DNA of 64,000 nt from Ceriagrion tenellum (Eukaryota > Arthropoda > Insecta > Odonata > Coenagrionidae): NCBI GenBank assembly GCA_963169105.1, contig OY720633.1:164377780-164441779 (forward strand), in the 5' to 3' direction. The notes under the pieces are model-generated. The model was not told the origin of the DNA and made no database searches. It worked only from the letters and a program-made list of their open reading frames with translations. Numbering within the stretch: the stretch's first letter is position 1; every line of letters starts with the position of its first letter. Position numbers and translations under genes: made by a program. Of this stretch, positions 22,975 through 35,835 are shown piece after piece.

Positions 22975-23760
22975 TGTAAGCGGTTGACACACGCACTCGG
23001 AGGAGCTGTGACGGTGCCCATGCCACACTACGGCCGATATGAAGTGGGAGATGCACGTGGGTGAAGAGGAGAAGTGTGGAAAAAAGAGAGACATGTGTGT
23101 CCTTCGGCGGTAGCACATGTGGACCCTCCCTCCAGCTCTCTCCTCCTGCCGTTTCCATAGCTTCCCTCCGCCCTCTCACTATTTCCTTCCCATCTATATT
23201 TCCACATATCGCTCCCTGAGCCCTCCGTATTCCTCCCCTCCAGATCGAGATCATTTCTTCCCAGTCGTCCTCTCAAATCCCCTCTCATCATCCTTTTTTT
23301 ATTTCCTCTCTCTCTCTCTCTCCCGCACCCTTCTTCTTGCACCCGAATCCTCTCTTTCTACCCCACCACCACTCCTCACTCACCCTCGTGCACCACCGGA
23401 ATCCGAAGGCCGCCGTACACCACCTCCGCTTTCTTTGCCTCGAGTATGCGCATTACTTTACATTTTTGGATTGTTTCCCGGCCGACTCAAAAGGGCCCCC
23501 CTCCCCATCCTCCCCCGCCGCCCCCTGAACGGTTGGAACGGAAGACGAAGTGGGCGCGAGAGTGTCTGTTTTGTGTGTGTGTGAGAAAGGGATGAGTTTG
23601 GTGGAGAGCGCTCTCTCAGCGTTGCGGGCTGACACGAGCACGAGTCCAATGTGTCTCGCGGAAGAAATAAAAAAAGAAGATGATTTAAGCCAGAGAGAGA
23701 GACTAGGAAGAAGGTTGACGGGGGGGCAAGGGGGAGGGGGGATGTGTGTACATGAGTTTT
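22975..23760. promoter_or_regulatory. CpG/CT-rich block with (TC)n and G-runs
   Basis: A pyrimidine-rich plus strand from about 23120 to 23400 includes a (TC)n tract at 23305-23323. CpG-rich DNA follows to 23660, then a G-rich run at 23720-23741. The 155-codon plus-strand frame (23117-23584) and its opposed frames are low complexity (S, P, L) and are not called. Confidence 0.35.
23720..23741 (+). other. G-quadruplex-capable run
   Basis: Seven Gs, CAA, five Gs, A, six Gs. With the first run split, this satisfies the usual four-run pattern with short loops. Confidence 0.5.
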
Positions 23761-23840
23761 CCGAATTCCAATAATTTTTTAAAATCTTCATTTTTTTTTG
23801 TTTTAATCTGCCTCATCCTCCTTCCAAGTTGCTGTCCTTT

Positions 23841-23918
23841 CCATCCAACCTCAACCTCCAACCTCTACCTCCAACCTCTACCTCCAACCTCTACCTCCAA
23901 CCTCTACCTCCAACCTCC
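23841..23918 (+). repeat. 12-bp minisatellite
   Basis: About six tandem units of CTCCAACCTCTA, with some changes in the first and last units. In frame it would read as a four-residue repeat, but no gene contains it. Confidence 0.9.
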
Positions 23919-24079
23919 TCCTCTTCCTCCCCTTTTCTTCCCGATGTCTTTTTTTGCGGTGGCGAGGGGATTAGTTCTTTTCTATTATTCCCGCAGAGGC
24001 ATTCGACACAAATATCATTTACGATTTAATTATTCTTCCAGCTAATTGGTAATTATTTGGACACTCCTTATCATTCAAA

Positions 24080-24332
24080 TGTCTGGTTCATCGCTTCCTT
24101 TTATCTCCTGTTGAGATGTCCTGACATAAGATCCCCTAATTACTCATATCAACTACCACCTCTTAATTTGTTCAGAATACCTGTCTTTATCCACGCTTAT
24201 CCAGTGTTCTCCCCTCTATCAACCTCTTCAAAATTCCCTCTCCTTTCAAAATATCCTCCATCCATCCTTTCTGCCTTCTTCGAACCTCTTCCACTTCCAG
24301 CTTCCTGTCCTCTTTAACCATGTCCAATAATG
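24080..24332 (-). mobile_element. LINE 3' fragment, reverse strand
   Basis: The minus strand reads LLDMVKEDRKLEVEEVRRRQ, KGWMEDILKGEGILKRLIEG, then RTLDKRG before a stop near 24187. The next 90 bases align with 3477-3570, which makes it the closest relative in the window of the SINE-interrupted copy at 2641-3640. Confidence 0.75.
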
Positions 24333-24835
24333 ATAAGGTCTTGTTGGTAAATGTCGTTAAGGTGTTGTTACTAATGAACGTATTTACACCTGCAGAATCA
24401 TTGATTATCATGTCGAGTGCTGTAAGTAGATGGGTTTCCCTTGCGCGAAAAGTTGAGACGAAGGAAAAAGCAAATGCGTTTTTCTATGAAAAAGGAATCG
24501 TTCGTAAGAGTTAAGTGTGATAAAAGAAACGTGAAGTGACTCTTGAAATTTCATTCACAAAAGTACGCTGGGTGTGCAAGACAATGCTTTTATTTGCTCC
24601 TCATAGAATTGATTATATTATATATTTTTTGTATTTGCTTTGTATAACGTTATTCACTGATTATTTGCTGTCGAATATTACTAATTATTTGTTATTTAAA
24701 GTATTTTTTATGTTATTTTCTTTTGATTTGTAAAAAAAATAGTTGATTACGTGCGTTATTTTATTATAAATAAGCATTTTTCTCGTGGAATTCTTTTTGG
24801 CGATATTAAGAAGTACAAAATAGGTCGGTTCCAGA
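24333..24835. other. AT-rich anonymous DNA
   Basis: No supported feature. Confidence 0.5.
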
Positions 24836-24839
24836 GAAG

Positions 24840-25260
24840 AAGAAAAAAAAGCGGTGGGAATTACAGAAAAAATCCCATGTGCATACCAGCTCGCCGTCGC
24901 CACCCCCTTCTCCCTACTTCCCGCCCCCCCCTCTCTGCTGAACTGCAGGTATGGAGGAAGGGTGACCCCCTCCTATCTATGCTCTTCCCCTCTTTCTCCT
25001 CTTCCCCCCCCCACCGACTCACCACCCTCCCCTCCCGAATTGGCTCCGCATGGCGATGCTCCCCTCTCGTAGCTCTTGCTCTCATCTCATTGTTTCGGCT
25101 GCAGCGCGGTTTTTCTTTTCACTGCTCGCGGTGGGGTTTATCGCGTTGTGCCGAGTGCATTTCCACCCCTCGCCCTCTCCCCCTACACCTCCTACGTACG
25201 GAGAGACGTACCCACTGACTCTTACTCGGCGAATGCGCTTTTTGTATCCGAGTTCAGTTT
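24840..25260. promoter_or_regulatory. CpG/CT-rich block
   Basis: A pyrimidine-rich plus strand (about 24895-25040) is followed by CpG-rich sequence to 25230. The 155- and 174-codon open frames that start here (24751-25218 and 25076-25600) show no domain. The second runs into AT-rich DNA to 25600 and gives a C- and F-rich peptide I do not recognise. Confidence 0.3.
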
Positions 25261-27395
25261 AAAATTTTATTTCCCCTTATTATCCGGGAAGATTTTTAGA
25301 TGCCACTGTTTTATTCTGGACCCGTGGTTTACTCACCCGTTAAATTTCATCCTACTCGGCGATGAGGATATATATTTTATGAAAGGTTTTTGGGTTTGTA
25401 AGCGCTCGCCATATTGTGACAAGCGATGCGCGATCCTCACATGTTCCGTGGGAGTTGCGCGAATAATTAAGTGCTCTAAAGCATTTATATGTGAGTTAAA
25501 TTTGTTAAACGGGCCTAAAAGCGCGTTGACGACGAAGTGCTTTGACTTCGTCCCAATTCTGCATTTTGTGAACCACATGCTTAAACTTGGATGGGGCTGA
25601 TCCTCCCTGATGTGAATGGACCTCGATAATTAAAGATTTCTAATTCAAAGGTCGGAGAGGAAATCCAGAAGATAAAAGTTTTCAATAGTTCCTGGTGTTA
25701 ATCATGCATTAGTTTTCTCTTTGGCTACTCACGTGTAAAACTGCCCAAGTTTAGTTGAACTTTCACTTAAATTAGCAGTGGTAACTGCATATCAAATCAG
25801 TACAAGAAAAAAATGTGTTTAATTTTGAAACTTATATCTCGGGAAACCTTGAATTAATTATTACTTAAGGCCATTATTTTTTTAGTTGGAAATTTTTATT
25901 GCCGAGTAAGCCGTCGGAGTGAAGACTTTTGTTGCGCCCAGTACTGACATCAGGAAATATTTTCAATCGTATTATGAAAATTCTTTACGAGTGTTTTTAT
26001 ATTTTTTTCACAAGACTCACCATGTTTATCGCGGAATTGGTCAGTTGGGCAATATTTTTATTTCCTCTAACTTCTACCGTTACTCAGTTTAATGAATATT
26101 CTGACGTGAGGGCAGAACCATGACCGCTATGACATATTCATTTTGAAATTGATATTCGTTAGTGTTTTGCATTTACATATGTTGTAAGCCAGCGGAATTA
26201 CCGCAGCTGCTCCGTAGGTTAGGTTAAAATTTTTGCATGTCTTCATGTAGTAGCATTATGTTATTTTTGATCTGCATTTTGCTTTCGCGTTTATCCTGAA
26301 GCTACACTTGCTCCCTCAAACAGTCAGTATATATCTGAGAATCGAAGTGCCATTTTATTGATAAGAAGTATTTTCATCCATTATGTCTAAACTTGAAGAG
26401 AATGTTTAAAAAACCGTGAGTTTTATTATACTTTGGCTTCACTTTGCCCTTACAATATGTTTGAGGACGCGAGTAACCCATTCTGTCACAATATTCTATT
26501 CGCTTTTTCGCAGGAGAGTGCATTTATTTGGCTTTCTGAAACTTTTGCAGGTAGTTATAATGGAAATATGGGATATCCCCTCTCGGAAACGTATCCTTTC
26601 CCTCTCCTTCAGTGAATATCTCGACCTACTAAATAGAATTTAGACGAATGAAGGCTACTCAGATGTGATAAGTTGTGAATTACTTCTGGCGGAAAAATCA
26701 CGCGGCGTTGTCGGCGTTGCTGTGCGTGTCCCATGTTATTGCCGGTTTGGCACGATAGAAACGTAAAAACAAGCCATGGCTTTTCATGATCGCAATCAGC
26801 ACTCCAGTCTCTACTGCTAGGGAAATGGTGTGCGGAAAATAATTATGATTTGTTGAAAACTCCTCCCATTTTATACCTAAAGTGACCCCAGTTTCTTGAC
26901 CTTTCCTTGCTCGAATGAAACTTGCCATTGCCTTTCGGTAGAAAGGACGCTCTCAGCCTAAATATCGTAAATCTGAACTCTACGCGAAATCATTCATCTT
27001 CTGTTTTATTCTAAGTTGCTTAAAAGGTATAAGTATTTTAGGATAAATATTTTTGTTTTAGCCAGTTGTATTGACAGTCGATATTGCTGTCTCATATGTT
27101 TGGTATTCTTCTTCGTTTATAGTAATCGCTGCCTCAGTATCTAAGACATCGCTATGGTTATCCAGGCTAGTGATTTAATGCAACTCGTACTCGTCTAATC
27201 TGCTGCTGTGTTAATGTCGTCTTTCTTATCCATTTCGTGCTCGTGGAATGCAATATTTCGCTGCTCCTCATTTCGTTCTCTTCTTTGTCTTCTGGTGAAG
27301 TTAAACCGAGAAACGAGGCTTCGAAACATATTTTTCCATCCTTAAGTTCCATCTTTAAGTTCGTCCGTTCTTCCTCTCGTTTTTTATACACTGTT
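25261..27395. other. AT-rich anonymous DNA
   Basis: About 2.1 kb without a supported gene or repeat. Confidence 0.5.
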
Positions 27396-27399
27396 TCTT

Positions 27400-28070
27400 A
27401 TACCGTTAATATATATTAGCATTTTTGCCATGGAGCGTTGGTAATTATGATAATGGCCCCTCCTCGCATGTTCTTCCGGTGCAGCGGCATCGTGGGGGTG
27501 AGTGGTCTCGCGCCTGCGTGCCGCACTGAGTCCGGGCGGCCCGCCGTGGGCGGTGGGGCCATTTTTACGACCCGCTCGCCCGCCCACACACCCTCCGACC
27601 CACTCGACAATGGAGACGTCTCTGCAGCAATATCGTTGTCATAACGACCGAAAGATGGCGCGAGTGTTGGGTGGAAGTGGGAGGGGGGGCGAGCAGAGGC
27701 ATCGGTGGCGGTGGGTGGGGGGGGGGGACGAGTGAGGTCACCTCATCTCTCCCTCCCCCTCCCCAGACTGACCTCACGTGACCTCCATTCCCACCCGTCA
27801 CCCCCCACTCAACCCCCCTCGCGCTATTTTCTGCCCGTTCGTTTTTCGCTCCGCTTTTGAAGTGAGGAGGCGGTGGTGGCAGCGACTGGGATCGGGGCCG
27901 AGACCGGGAGCGGCGGATGACGGACCGAGTGTAGCGGCCCGAGCCGTGGGACCGAATTTTTCGGAGGGCTAACCAAGCACTCGAATGAGTTTATACGAAC
28001 TCGGCCGAATTCCAGAGCCGGCTGCTTTTCGGCGGACGTTGCCGTGTCAGGCAAACGCTCGTCATTGCAT
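27400..28070. promoter_or_regulatory. CpG-rich island, candidate promoter
   Basis: The block is densely CpG-rich at 27480-27600 and 27840-28050, with an 11-G run at 27717-27727 and a pyrimidine-rich stretch at 27745-27830. It holds a donor-like GGG/GTGAGTGG at 27497/27498 and an AAGATGGCG box near 27652. The opposed open frames of 60-78 codons are compositional. It is one of the strongest CpG islands in the window, but no coding exon is identified. Confidence 0.4.
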
Positions 28071-29769
28071 AGTTTAATTAATTACTGCCCTCAGTCACTG
28101 TAGCATATGAGAGTAGCAAAGCGTAGATTCCGTGATGAGATGAATCTCCAAATAATGAGCGATGAAAGGCCGATATTTTCAATATCGCTGGCTATGGTCG
28201 CTTCGCGAAAGTTTCCGTTCCCTTTGGTCCTTTTGGGTGACGATTGATTGGCAAAATTTGATCTAAGTCTAACACCGATGAGCCTAAGTGCATCAGAAGC
28301 TGAAAAAAATCGTCCAGTTTTAGCGAGTTCAACTAAAAGGGACTTTCCATTACCTACCTCTTATGCAAAATTAACAGGAAACGAGCGCCAAAATTCATTC
28401 CAAGTCGTCGAAAATTTGACTTAAATGCTCAAATCATGGTAGCTTTATTAAATTCCCATGCTTGATTATGAATTCTGTTTGCTGTGGAATAATGTAGTCA
28501 TAAAGTTTAATTATTGAAATGGTGGTGTTAGTTTATGTTGTCAAGGGGGCATCCTACCCATCCGTGCTAAGGAACTGCATTGGGTACCAGAAAATAAGCC
28601 TCACCGGTCAACTCATTGGTAATTGTGCCCTGATAATAGTTAAGGTCCGATCCCGCTAAATCCCGTTGTAGTTTCCCTGTAATTAATGCCACATGAATAG
28701 TCAAAGGGATCCTTTGCATTCACCTAAACTTTTCGCGGTAATTCTGTCAGTTTATAAAATGCGAAACTCGCAGTCCCAGTTATTATTATTTAGGCGTGGA
28801 ATTAATTCGCTGTTCATCTCTTACATTTCTGTTTTACCTATATTTAAGTCAGTCATGAAATATGATTGAGTCGAACACTAATACGTGACGCGTTATTAGG
28901 TTTATAACACGGCTATTGGGTTATATATCTCAAGCTGTAGGACTGCTCGCATAATTTGGATTTTATTACGTCCATTGACTGCTCGTTTTTCCTATTTACG
29001 TGTCATTTTATTCATGATAATCCATTTTGTTGTAACATTACTGACTTCAGCGGATGTTGAATAAGCAACGTCTGGATCTGCTGGACGGTGTGCTATATAA
29101 AGTGATTCATAGAGCTATGAACGATGTCGTTGGTCCCCTGGCGACTGTAATGCTTCTTTTTAGCCCCGAATTGGCTCCAGGGCTGCGATATATTTCGTTT
29201 TAGGTCCCATGAATGACAATATCGCCCCATGAAACCCTTCCTCCTCCTCGTCACTTCGATCTCACACTCATCCTCTTCCCCTCATCATTGAGGCCTTCAC
29301 CCTCTTTAAAGGCATACGTACGGCCTACGATGATTTCTTAAGTCCTTGCGTTTCTCTAGAATTTTTTTATGACTCTGTCATTTAGTTCACATTGTTGTAT
29401 CGTATTTTTCGTAAATCATGTTACAGCTGTAACACGCTTCTTCTGTTGAATATTCGTGCCTTATTTGTTCAATGCAGGGGAGTAAACGATGGAACAGACT
29501 TAGCGCTGGGTCCTTCTCCAAGGTCGAAGAGTATTCCACCCGACATTTTCGTACCTGTACTAATGTCGAAATAATTCAAGCTTATTACAGCAACACTATC
29601 ACTGATACATTGACTATTTCGTATGTCTAAAATATCATTACTTGAGCTTGTTCCATGCTATCGAGCTATAGAGCGCCACGCTACTCGCGCTTTTTTTTGC
29701 ATACTGTTTCCTAATGTGCAGTCATATCTCCATTGAGCTCATCACTTGCTATTTTACCATGAACGCTAC
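28071..29769. other. AT-rich anonymous DNA
   Basis: No supported gene. A TATATAAAG box lies near 29094 without other promoter features. Confidence 0.45.
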
Positions 29770-30590
29770 CTTGGCTTGGGCTACTCATCGCTTGATGTCG
29801 GTTGTTCTTCTTCCGTGCCACGTGATGTTACTTCCGAAGTAGATGAAGGAACCCATTTGCTCTAATTTCTCTCCTCTCAGAGAGACTTCTACATTCAGCT
29901 CTCCTCTTCCACGTTCTAGGATGGTAGTCGTCTTATTTATTTTCATGATGTATTCTTGGAGAATTTGGTCCATTCCGTTCAGAGACCTTTGAATATAATC
30001 GCGATTTCCGTCTGTGAACGTCTCACTCATCTGTCCCAATCTTTCTTTAGTATTAAGCCTATACCTGCAGTTGTCGTCTCCCGAATATATCACTCAATAT
30101 CCGTCGCTCCTGTAGTAGTATTACCCAGTTCATTTGGTATCGCTGACTACCACTACGTATATCTACCCCCAGCATCTCCATCTCTATCCTCACGTTTCCA
30201 AGCCTTCCGCTTACCCTTAAAGATCTCGCGCTCCATGTCCGTATCCTGTATATGTCCTTCCTTGAATGATGTACCCGTCCCAGATGTCTCAACCCCGGAG
30301 ATCCGACTGTGGGACTATTTTACCTGCGGAATATTGTACCAGCAGAAATACTATCTTGTCATACATTGCTCGAATGTGAGGCTGAACCTTCCGTGGAGGT
30401 TAGTCTGGTGGTATCCCCGATGCCTTCCTCTTCCCATTACCCCAGCTAATTTCATGATCTCGCTCGATGCTGTGACTGTCCCGATCTTCCTGGATCATCA
30501 ATGCCCTCTGCTGAGACTCTCGCCCCCCAGTAGTGTAGTAGTTCAGGTATCATGTAAAAGTCGGCAGGTTAGTTAAAGAGGGTTATCGTT
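29770..30590 (-). mobile_element. internally deleted LINE: endonuclease start joined to reverse transcriptase tail
   Basis: On the minus strand, 30110-30260 reads TWSARSLRVSGRLGNVRIEM then EMLGVDI, matching the start of the APE-type endonuclease of arthropod LINEs (TWNVRSL...KLENVK.EM..LGIDI). VIYSGDD near 30080 fits the later YSGGD motif. The frame then passes to LNGMDQILQEYIMKINKTTT and LEQMGSFIYFGSNIT, the last reverse transcriptase motifs (MKIN..KTK, FTYLGS.IT). Most of the endonuclease and reverse transcriptase is missing. Several stops show it is dead. Confidence 0.7.
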
Positions 30591-31890
30591 CCATGAACAT
30601 CGCTTAACTCACGCCATGCATAGTCAGTATGTTTTGAGCTTTTCTTGGTGTCACCGAAGGATACTGTGTTGTTAATGCTTGTAATATAATTTAAATTCCC
30701 TAGTTGCCCCATGATGTGGATGCTAAAAATCTAATTTAATATTCTTGACGACTGCCGTTCTCAAATACGGAAACGGCTATTGACGAGCGTTTCGCTATCA
30801 GTCTAGCTCCGGATGACTACCTTCTCACCACGTTCTTACCCTTTTTCTTCTCCGCGAAGTCCGTTGAGGGATTCGGATCCGTTATTATCCTATTAATTTT
30901 ATACTACGTAGGCAAATAAGGTTATCATGCGGGTCAATGTGACGTTCTTTTTTTTAAATTATTACTCTGATTCCTTATCAAATTTAACAAAATTTAATTA
31001 TTTATTCCGCTTCACTTCACATGAATGCTTTAGAATAATTAATTTGGTGTCCAATTTACAATTCTCAAATATGAGTGACTTCTACTTATGTAAATATATA
31101 AATTGACATCAGTTATGAAATATTAAGTTCTGACGCAGGACAAAATTGAGTCACTTAAGTATGATTGGCAGTAAAAACAATTAAACCTTTCCAATTTGGT
31201 GGGGCGTCCCCCAAATACCTTGCATTAAATTCCAAACCAGATCAAATTAGAAATAATGAGTGGGCAATACAAAATTTGAAATTGGAAATCAAAGATTAAA
31301 AATAAAATGTGAATATCTACGATCCTTCGATGGTATTTCCCTTGTCTGTCCCCGTCAAAGATCCATAAGTTCTCCTTCAATACGTCTCTCCTTCCACTTC
31401 CTTTGGTCTAAACCTCTCCTACTCGCATTGTAAGAACATCGTTTCCCAAACGTCTACCCCTTCCCCAAGCGTGGCTTATATTGCTTAACCCGCGTCAGAG
31501 GCTTACTGCACGTGATCAATAATATTCAGGTTTCTTTATGTTTTGGTATTAAAACTATTGTTGTCTGCTGACCGTTAAAGGTTATTTCAAGATTATACAA
31601 CTTTGCCTATCAAAATTACGAGTACCAATTATGGCAAATAAAAACTGGGAGCAACTACAATCAGTGAATACATTACACGCTGTTTACATCTTCAGTTCGC
31701 GTATACGCAGAGAATTCAGGATTGAAAATGATAACCACAAGGAATGGAGTTTTGGGCAGCAGATATATCAGACTATTTACGTGAAACGATGAGTCACTGT
31801 TATATGTTCTGGGTAAGTTTTCGACTTTCTGTTTTGGCCCGAGTCACTGGAGTCAAACTTTCTGTCAGGCGTTGATTTAGTTCGTCGTCA
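30591..31890. other. AT-rich anonymous DNA
   Basis: About 1.3 kb with no open frame of note and no supported repeat. Confidence 0.5.
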
Positions 31891-31894
31891 CGGT

Positions 31895-32185
31895 GAAGGG
31901 AATAGGGTCGGTGTGGTGGATAATGGGCTCCCTTTCCTATTGTCCAGATTCGTATACCGGCGGTGGTTGCGAATTTACAGTGATATATCGATCATTACTC
32001 GGGTGATATGTGGAGAGCGAGTGTATTAGTCCGTTCGTCGGCTGGAACATTAACCTGTGAACCTCTTGTCCCCTTTTTTATATGCTAAGCTAATAAAGAA
32101 GCCAAATGGATAAGCTTATTCTAACGCTGGGTTTCTCTCCATCCTTCCTCCCTTTCCATATAATCTTTCCTTACTAATCTAGCCA
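31895..32185 (+). mobile_element. decayed tRNA-derived SINE, same family as 3158-3468
   Basis: AGGGTCGGTGTGGTGGATAA aligns with the head of the 3.2 kb SINE. GTCCGTTCGTCGGCTGGAAC with ATTAACC after it aligns with the GTCGGATGAGACGTTAAACC core. TAACGCTGGGTTTCTCTCC followed by CATCCTTCCTCC aligns with the CT-rich 3' part. Its B box is degenerate, so it is older than the 3.2 kb copy. Confidence 0.6.
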
Positions 32186-32860
32186 CTTATTCTGTAGGAA
32201 GCCAATGAAACCCACTTGTCAGCCGTTTCCCTAAATAACCAACAAACTGCCGTCGCGGCGGCTTCATGGCGGCTCCGTATTATCGATGAGGGAACTCCCC
32301 AAACTTTAACTCCTACATACTCTGCCGTCCATACTTCTTCTCATGCCTCCTAATTACTAATTTACTTCCGCTTTGGTTTCACGCGTAGATATGTTACCGC
32401 CGGTAAGACACACAACCTTCAGTCGCCTGGGCAAATCCGTTCCAATGGTCTCATCCCTTTACAAATATGTACCCCTTTGGACTGGTTGAGAGAGGGACAG
32501 GATGCGTGGAATAGGGTGGGAGTATAGAGGGCAAAGTAGGGTCAGCCGCTCGGCGAGCCAAGCCCTGACAAGAACACCCCTCTCCCTTGATAGGGCCGGG
32601 GTTGTAGGAGCTCTATGGCGGGAGGAGTGGGGCTTTATCGGGGTTTACGAAAAGGGACACATGTGGTCATTTTTCTGAGATTGATTATTGAATAGGAACT
32701 ATTATTATTACTACAAATTTCTACGTATTATATTCATTTTATGATTAAATGAAAGACTAATCCGAATTTCCAATAGAAGCTCAGGATTGGATAAAGGTCT
32801 TACATTAAGGTTCGAATATTAACCAGGAAGTTTTGTCTCATTGAATATTGTTGTTTATTT
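32186..32860. other. no supported gene
   Basis: Mixed composition. A moderately G-rich stretch at 32480-32660 has no recognisable coding or repeat structure. Confidence 0.5.
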
Positions 32861-32864
32861 ATCC

Positions 32865-33022
32865 TGGGTTGAATGAGACGGAACCGTCCCCTCTTCCCCC
32901 AACCTAACACAGACACAAACACCCATGTCCTGGGCTGATAATATTCTACCTAGGCGGGACTCGAACCCTCGACCCTCGAGTTAGCAGGCGAGGACTTTAC
33001 CCCGCCGCCACCGGGGCCGACA
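32865..33022 (-). mobile_element. tRNA-derived SINE, reverse strand
   Basis: The minus strand has an A-box-like TGGCGGCGGGTAAAG and a perfect B box GGTTCGAGTCC (32958-32968). The tail contains CATGGGTGTTTGTGTCTGTG. The sequence differs from both other SINE families in the window. No flanking duplication was identified. Confidence 0.65.
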
Positions 33023-34325
33023 AGGGGCCGGTTAAATTATTCAAGCTAAGTCAATAAAAGTCAAGTTAAATTATTCATTTTTTTATTTGGGACTACTCTG
33101 ATAATGACCATTCTTAGTTTAATATATTTAAGTGTTTAATTACTCTCTGTAATCTGAGGAAAATAAGTTTAAATTCCATGTTTTTCGGGATATATTAAGC
33201 ACATTACGTTTCGGACCCCAAGACCTCTCAGCCCTCAATTTAGGCTAGCCCTCTTGTGAAGATGTTTATTTCCTGAATCACCACTTAGTACTTCAAATGA
33301 AAACATATTGGAATGGTTCAATACCCTTCCTCTTATTCGCCGCGATTTTCATGCTTGTGATGGAATGGTATTGACATAACGAGTTCGTGACAAATGTCGA
33401 ATCCCAGTGCTTTCTCGGGGACGACAGGCGGGATCAATTTTGCTCTGAGGAGAGAATAGGGCCAATCGTCGAGGAGAAGTGGAGCGGGTTTGTGGGATAT
33501 GTCCCTGGAAGAGTCTGGAAATGGGGGGGGGGCAAAGCTGAGATAGCTTAGAAACTGCCTGGGGTTGGGAAAGTAGGAGTTCATGTTATAGAGCTGAAGA
33601 AGGATCGCGTCACTGGCAGAAGATAGGAAACCAATCCATACTCGTGAGTTGGCCCGAGGAAGGTTTTAATCGCACATAATTTTCTGTTGGGCGGTGATTT
33701 AAATGAGGGCATATCGGATTAAACGCAAGTACTGGACTAGTTGCTAGTCTTTATTTGGAACGGAATTGTAGTCGTTGGTTAATGTTCGGAAAACGAAGGG
33801 TCCGGGGGTCCGAAGGAACTAAGGGCCCGGGGTCGGTGGAGGGGAAATCTATTGAAGCTTGGGTTATGTAGCTAATTTTGTTTTTGCGATCAGTACCTCA
33901 GATGTTTGAGAATTTCCCCTGGAGAAGACATAAAAAGAGTCGCCTATCGCCTATTCACGGCTCTTGAAATCACAAGCTTGGAAGTTCTTAATCCGCTAAA
34001 GTGAATGATTAGATTATCCAATCAAGGGAACTTGGCTCCAAAGGAAATATCCCTAGTTTTAATGGTTATGGATTTCATGTAAATTTAATTTGCTGTTTTT
34101 CCCTTAATGAATTACCTGGGTTGTCAGTGAAATTAATACTCGTGAGAGCTCCTCACTGTTTCCACTAATAAAACGTTTATGACATTCGAGGAATTTTTTA
34201 CCAACACCTAAGGCATCTGCTACTTTTCTTGCTCATGAAATAATTTCCGATTAAAATTTTAAGCCGATATTTGAACTTAGTCTCAAATATTAGTTTCTCA
34301 CCGAAAATAAATAATATGCTGGAAA
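33023..34325. other. AT-rich anonymous DNA
   Basis: No supported gene or repeat. A short GGG/CCC-rich patch lies at 33795-33840. Confidence 0.5.
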
Positions 34326-34327
34326 CA

Positions 34328-34576
34328 ATGGTGGAAGATAAGGATGACAAAAGTGGAAGTGCTTGGTATGGTTGGTGATGAAAGGAAACATTTGGATGAG
34401 ATTGATAGGAGGCAACGTATGTGGTTGGCAGGGGTGACAACGGGCGACGGTTTGCTCAAAGCTGTGAAAGAGGGAAGGATGTTGGGTAAGCGGGGATGGG
34501 GAAGCAAGAGAATAGGTGTTATGGACGGGATAAACAAGAGTAGGTCTTACGCTAAGATAAAAAATGATACATTGTA
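34328..34576 (+). mobile_element. LINE 3' fragment, best-preserved tail of its family
   Basis: An uninterrupted frame reads VEVLGMVGDERKHLDEIDRR, then VKEGRMLGKRGWGSKRIGVM, then DGINKSRSYAKIK. This is the canonical LINE C-terminus and a useful reference for the decayed copies. The element begins abruptly at about 34328 and the ORF end is lost near 34570. Confidence 0.8.
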
Positions 34577-35265
34577 TACTCCTGTCCAAAAAAAACTTAC
34601 CATCTCGGAGCCGAAAAATTTTTAAGTCCTGAGTTGACGTCGATGTGACTACACGGTCGAACCACGCCCCCTTGCACGGGAAAGCAATAAACGCACGGGA
34701 CGGAAAAGAAGCCTTCTTCGGAACGTACTCGACGAGAGGAAACACCCCTCGGCAAAAATTTTTGAACTGAAAGGGATTTTTTCTGGGGTGGGGTGAGATT
34801 GGGCTGGGTCTATTGTGTCGGTGCTATCCCCTCGGTGTGGGGGTTGGGAGGCATGGAGAGAAAGGTTGGTTGGAAGACGAAGTCGCTAAATCGTCCTCGT
34901 TTTCGGAAGCCACGGGAATGAAAGACAGAACTCAAAGATCCATTTCATGTCTTCATTGGGGCACAGGAATCCTTCTATGACATTGATGGGCCTTCCTCGT
35001 ATTAGGCCGCATAAAGTCTATTACGTTCGCAATGCCTCTATACATGAATAGGTGCGTCCGTTTGTCCACCTAAACCTATCCTTACCGGTAGATTATTTAA
35101 TATTTATAATTATAATGATTGAAACGGAAATTCTGCCGCAGATAATCACGCAAATCTTTGCATTAAAAAAATGTTTGAATTGGACTCGAGATGAATTGTC
35201 GGAGAAAAAATTGAGGCAAAACTTTTTTTCGAACAATTTTTCCCCATCTGCTCCGGGGGCGATCC
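34577..35265. other. no supported gene
   Basis: A small CpG-rich patch at 34630-34750 contains TGACGTCG. The rest is AT-rich. Confidence 0.45.
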
Positions 35266-35835
35266 TCAAGTTACCCCCCACCCCAACCACTCATTAACCC
35301 CGCCCCCTCCACCTCTTACCCACCCCCACTGCCCACTAGTTCACTTGAGTGCGTTAAGAGATGGACCCGAGGAGGAGAGGGGAAATGTCTCTTCCCCTCC
35401 TCATCCCGACCCTTTATTGCTAACATCAGGGTCTCCCCCTCCCCTCTTTCTCTCTCACTCTTGTCCTTTCTTCTCCCCCCCTCTCTCTCTCTCTCCCTCT
35501 TTCTTTCTCCCCCACCCTTTCCTTCGTCCGCTTCTTCCGACACTAGTGGCCTCTAGTCGCTCCTTCCGGCCGCATTGCGGCCTTGCAGTCCGCATATGCC
35601 CTCTCGGGCGAGCCAGGAGCCGAGACCCCCCCCCGTCTTCTTCCCTTCCACCTCCTCTCCTCCTATTCCTCCCTACTCGCCCCCCTACCCCGCCCCATTC
35701 GCCCCATTCCGTCCTCCACTCCGCCCCTCACCGTTATCGATTTCGCGCGAGAGAGGGAGGGAAGAAACGTGGAGTGGGGAAAGTGTTGGGAGGGGGGGAA
35801 GGGGCGGAAGAGGTGATTCGAGGGATCTTTCTTCT
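35266..35835. promoter_or_regulatory. CpG/CT-rich block with (CT)n
   Basis: A pyrimidine-rich plus strand (35270-35540) with a (CT)n tract at 35481-35495 is followed by CpG-rich sequence (35560-35750, for example TTATCGATTTCGCGCGAGAG) and a purine-rich run. The 183-codon frame at 35345-35896 and its neighbours are P/S/L-rich and look compositional. Confidence 0.35.
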
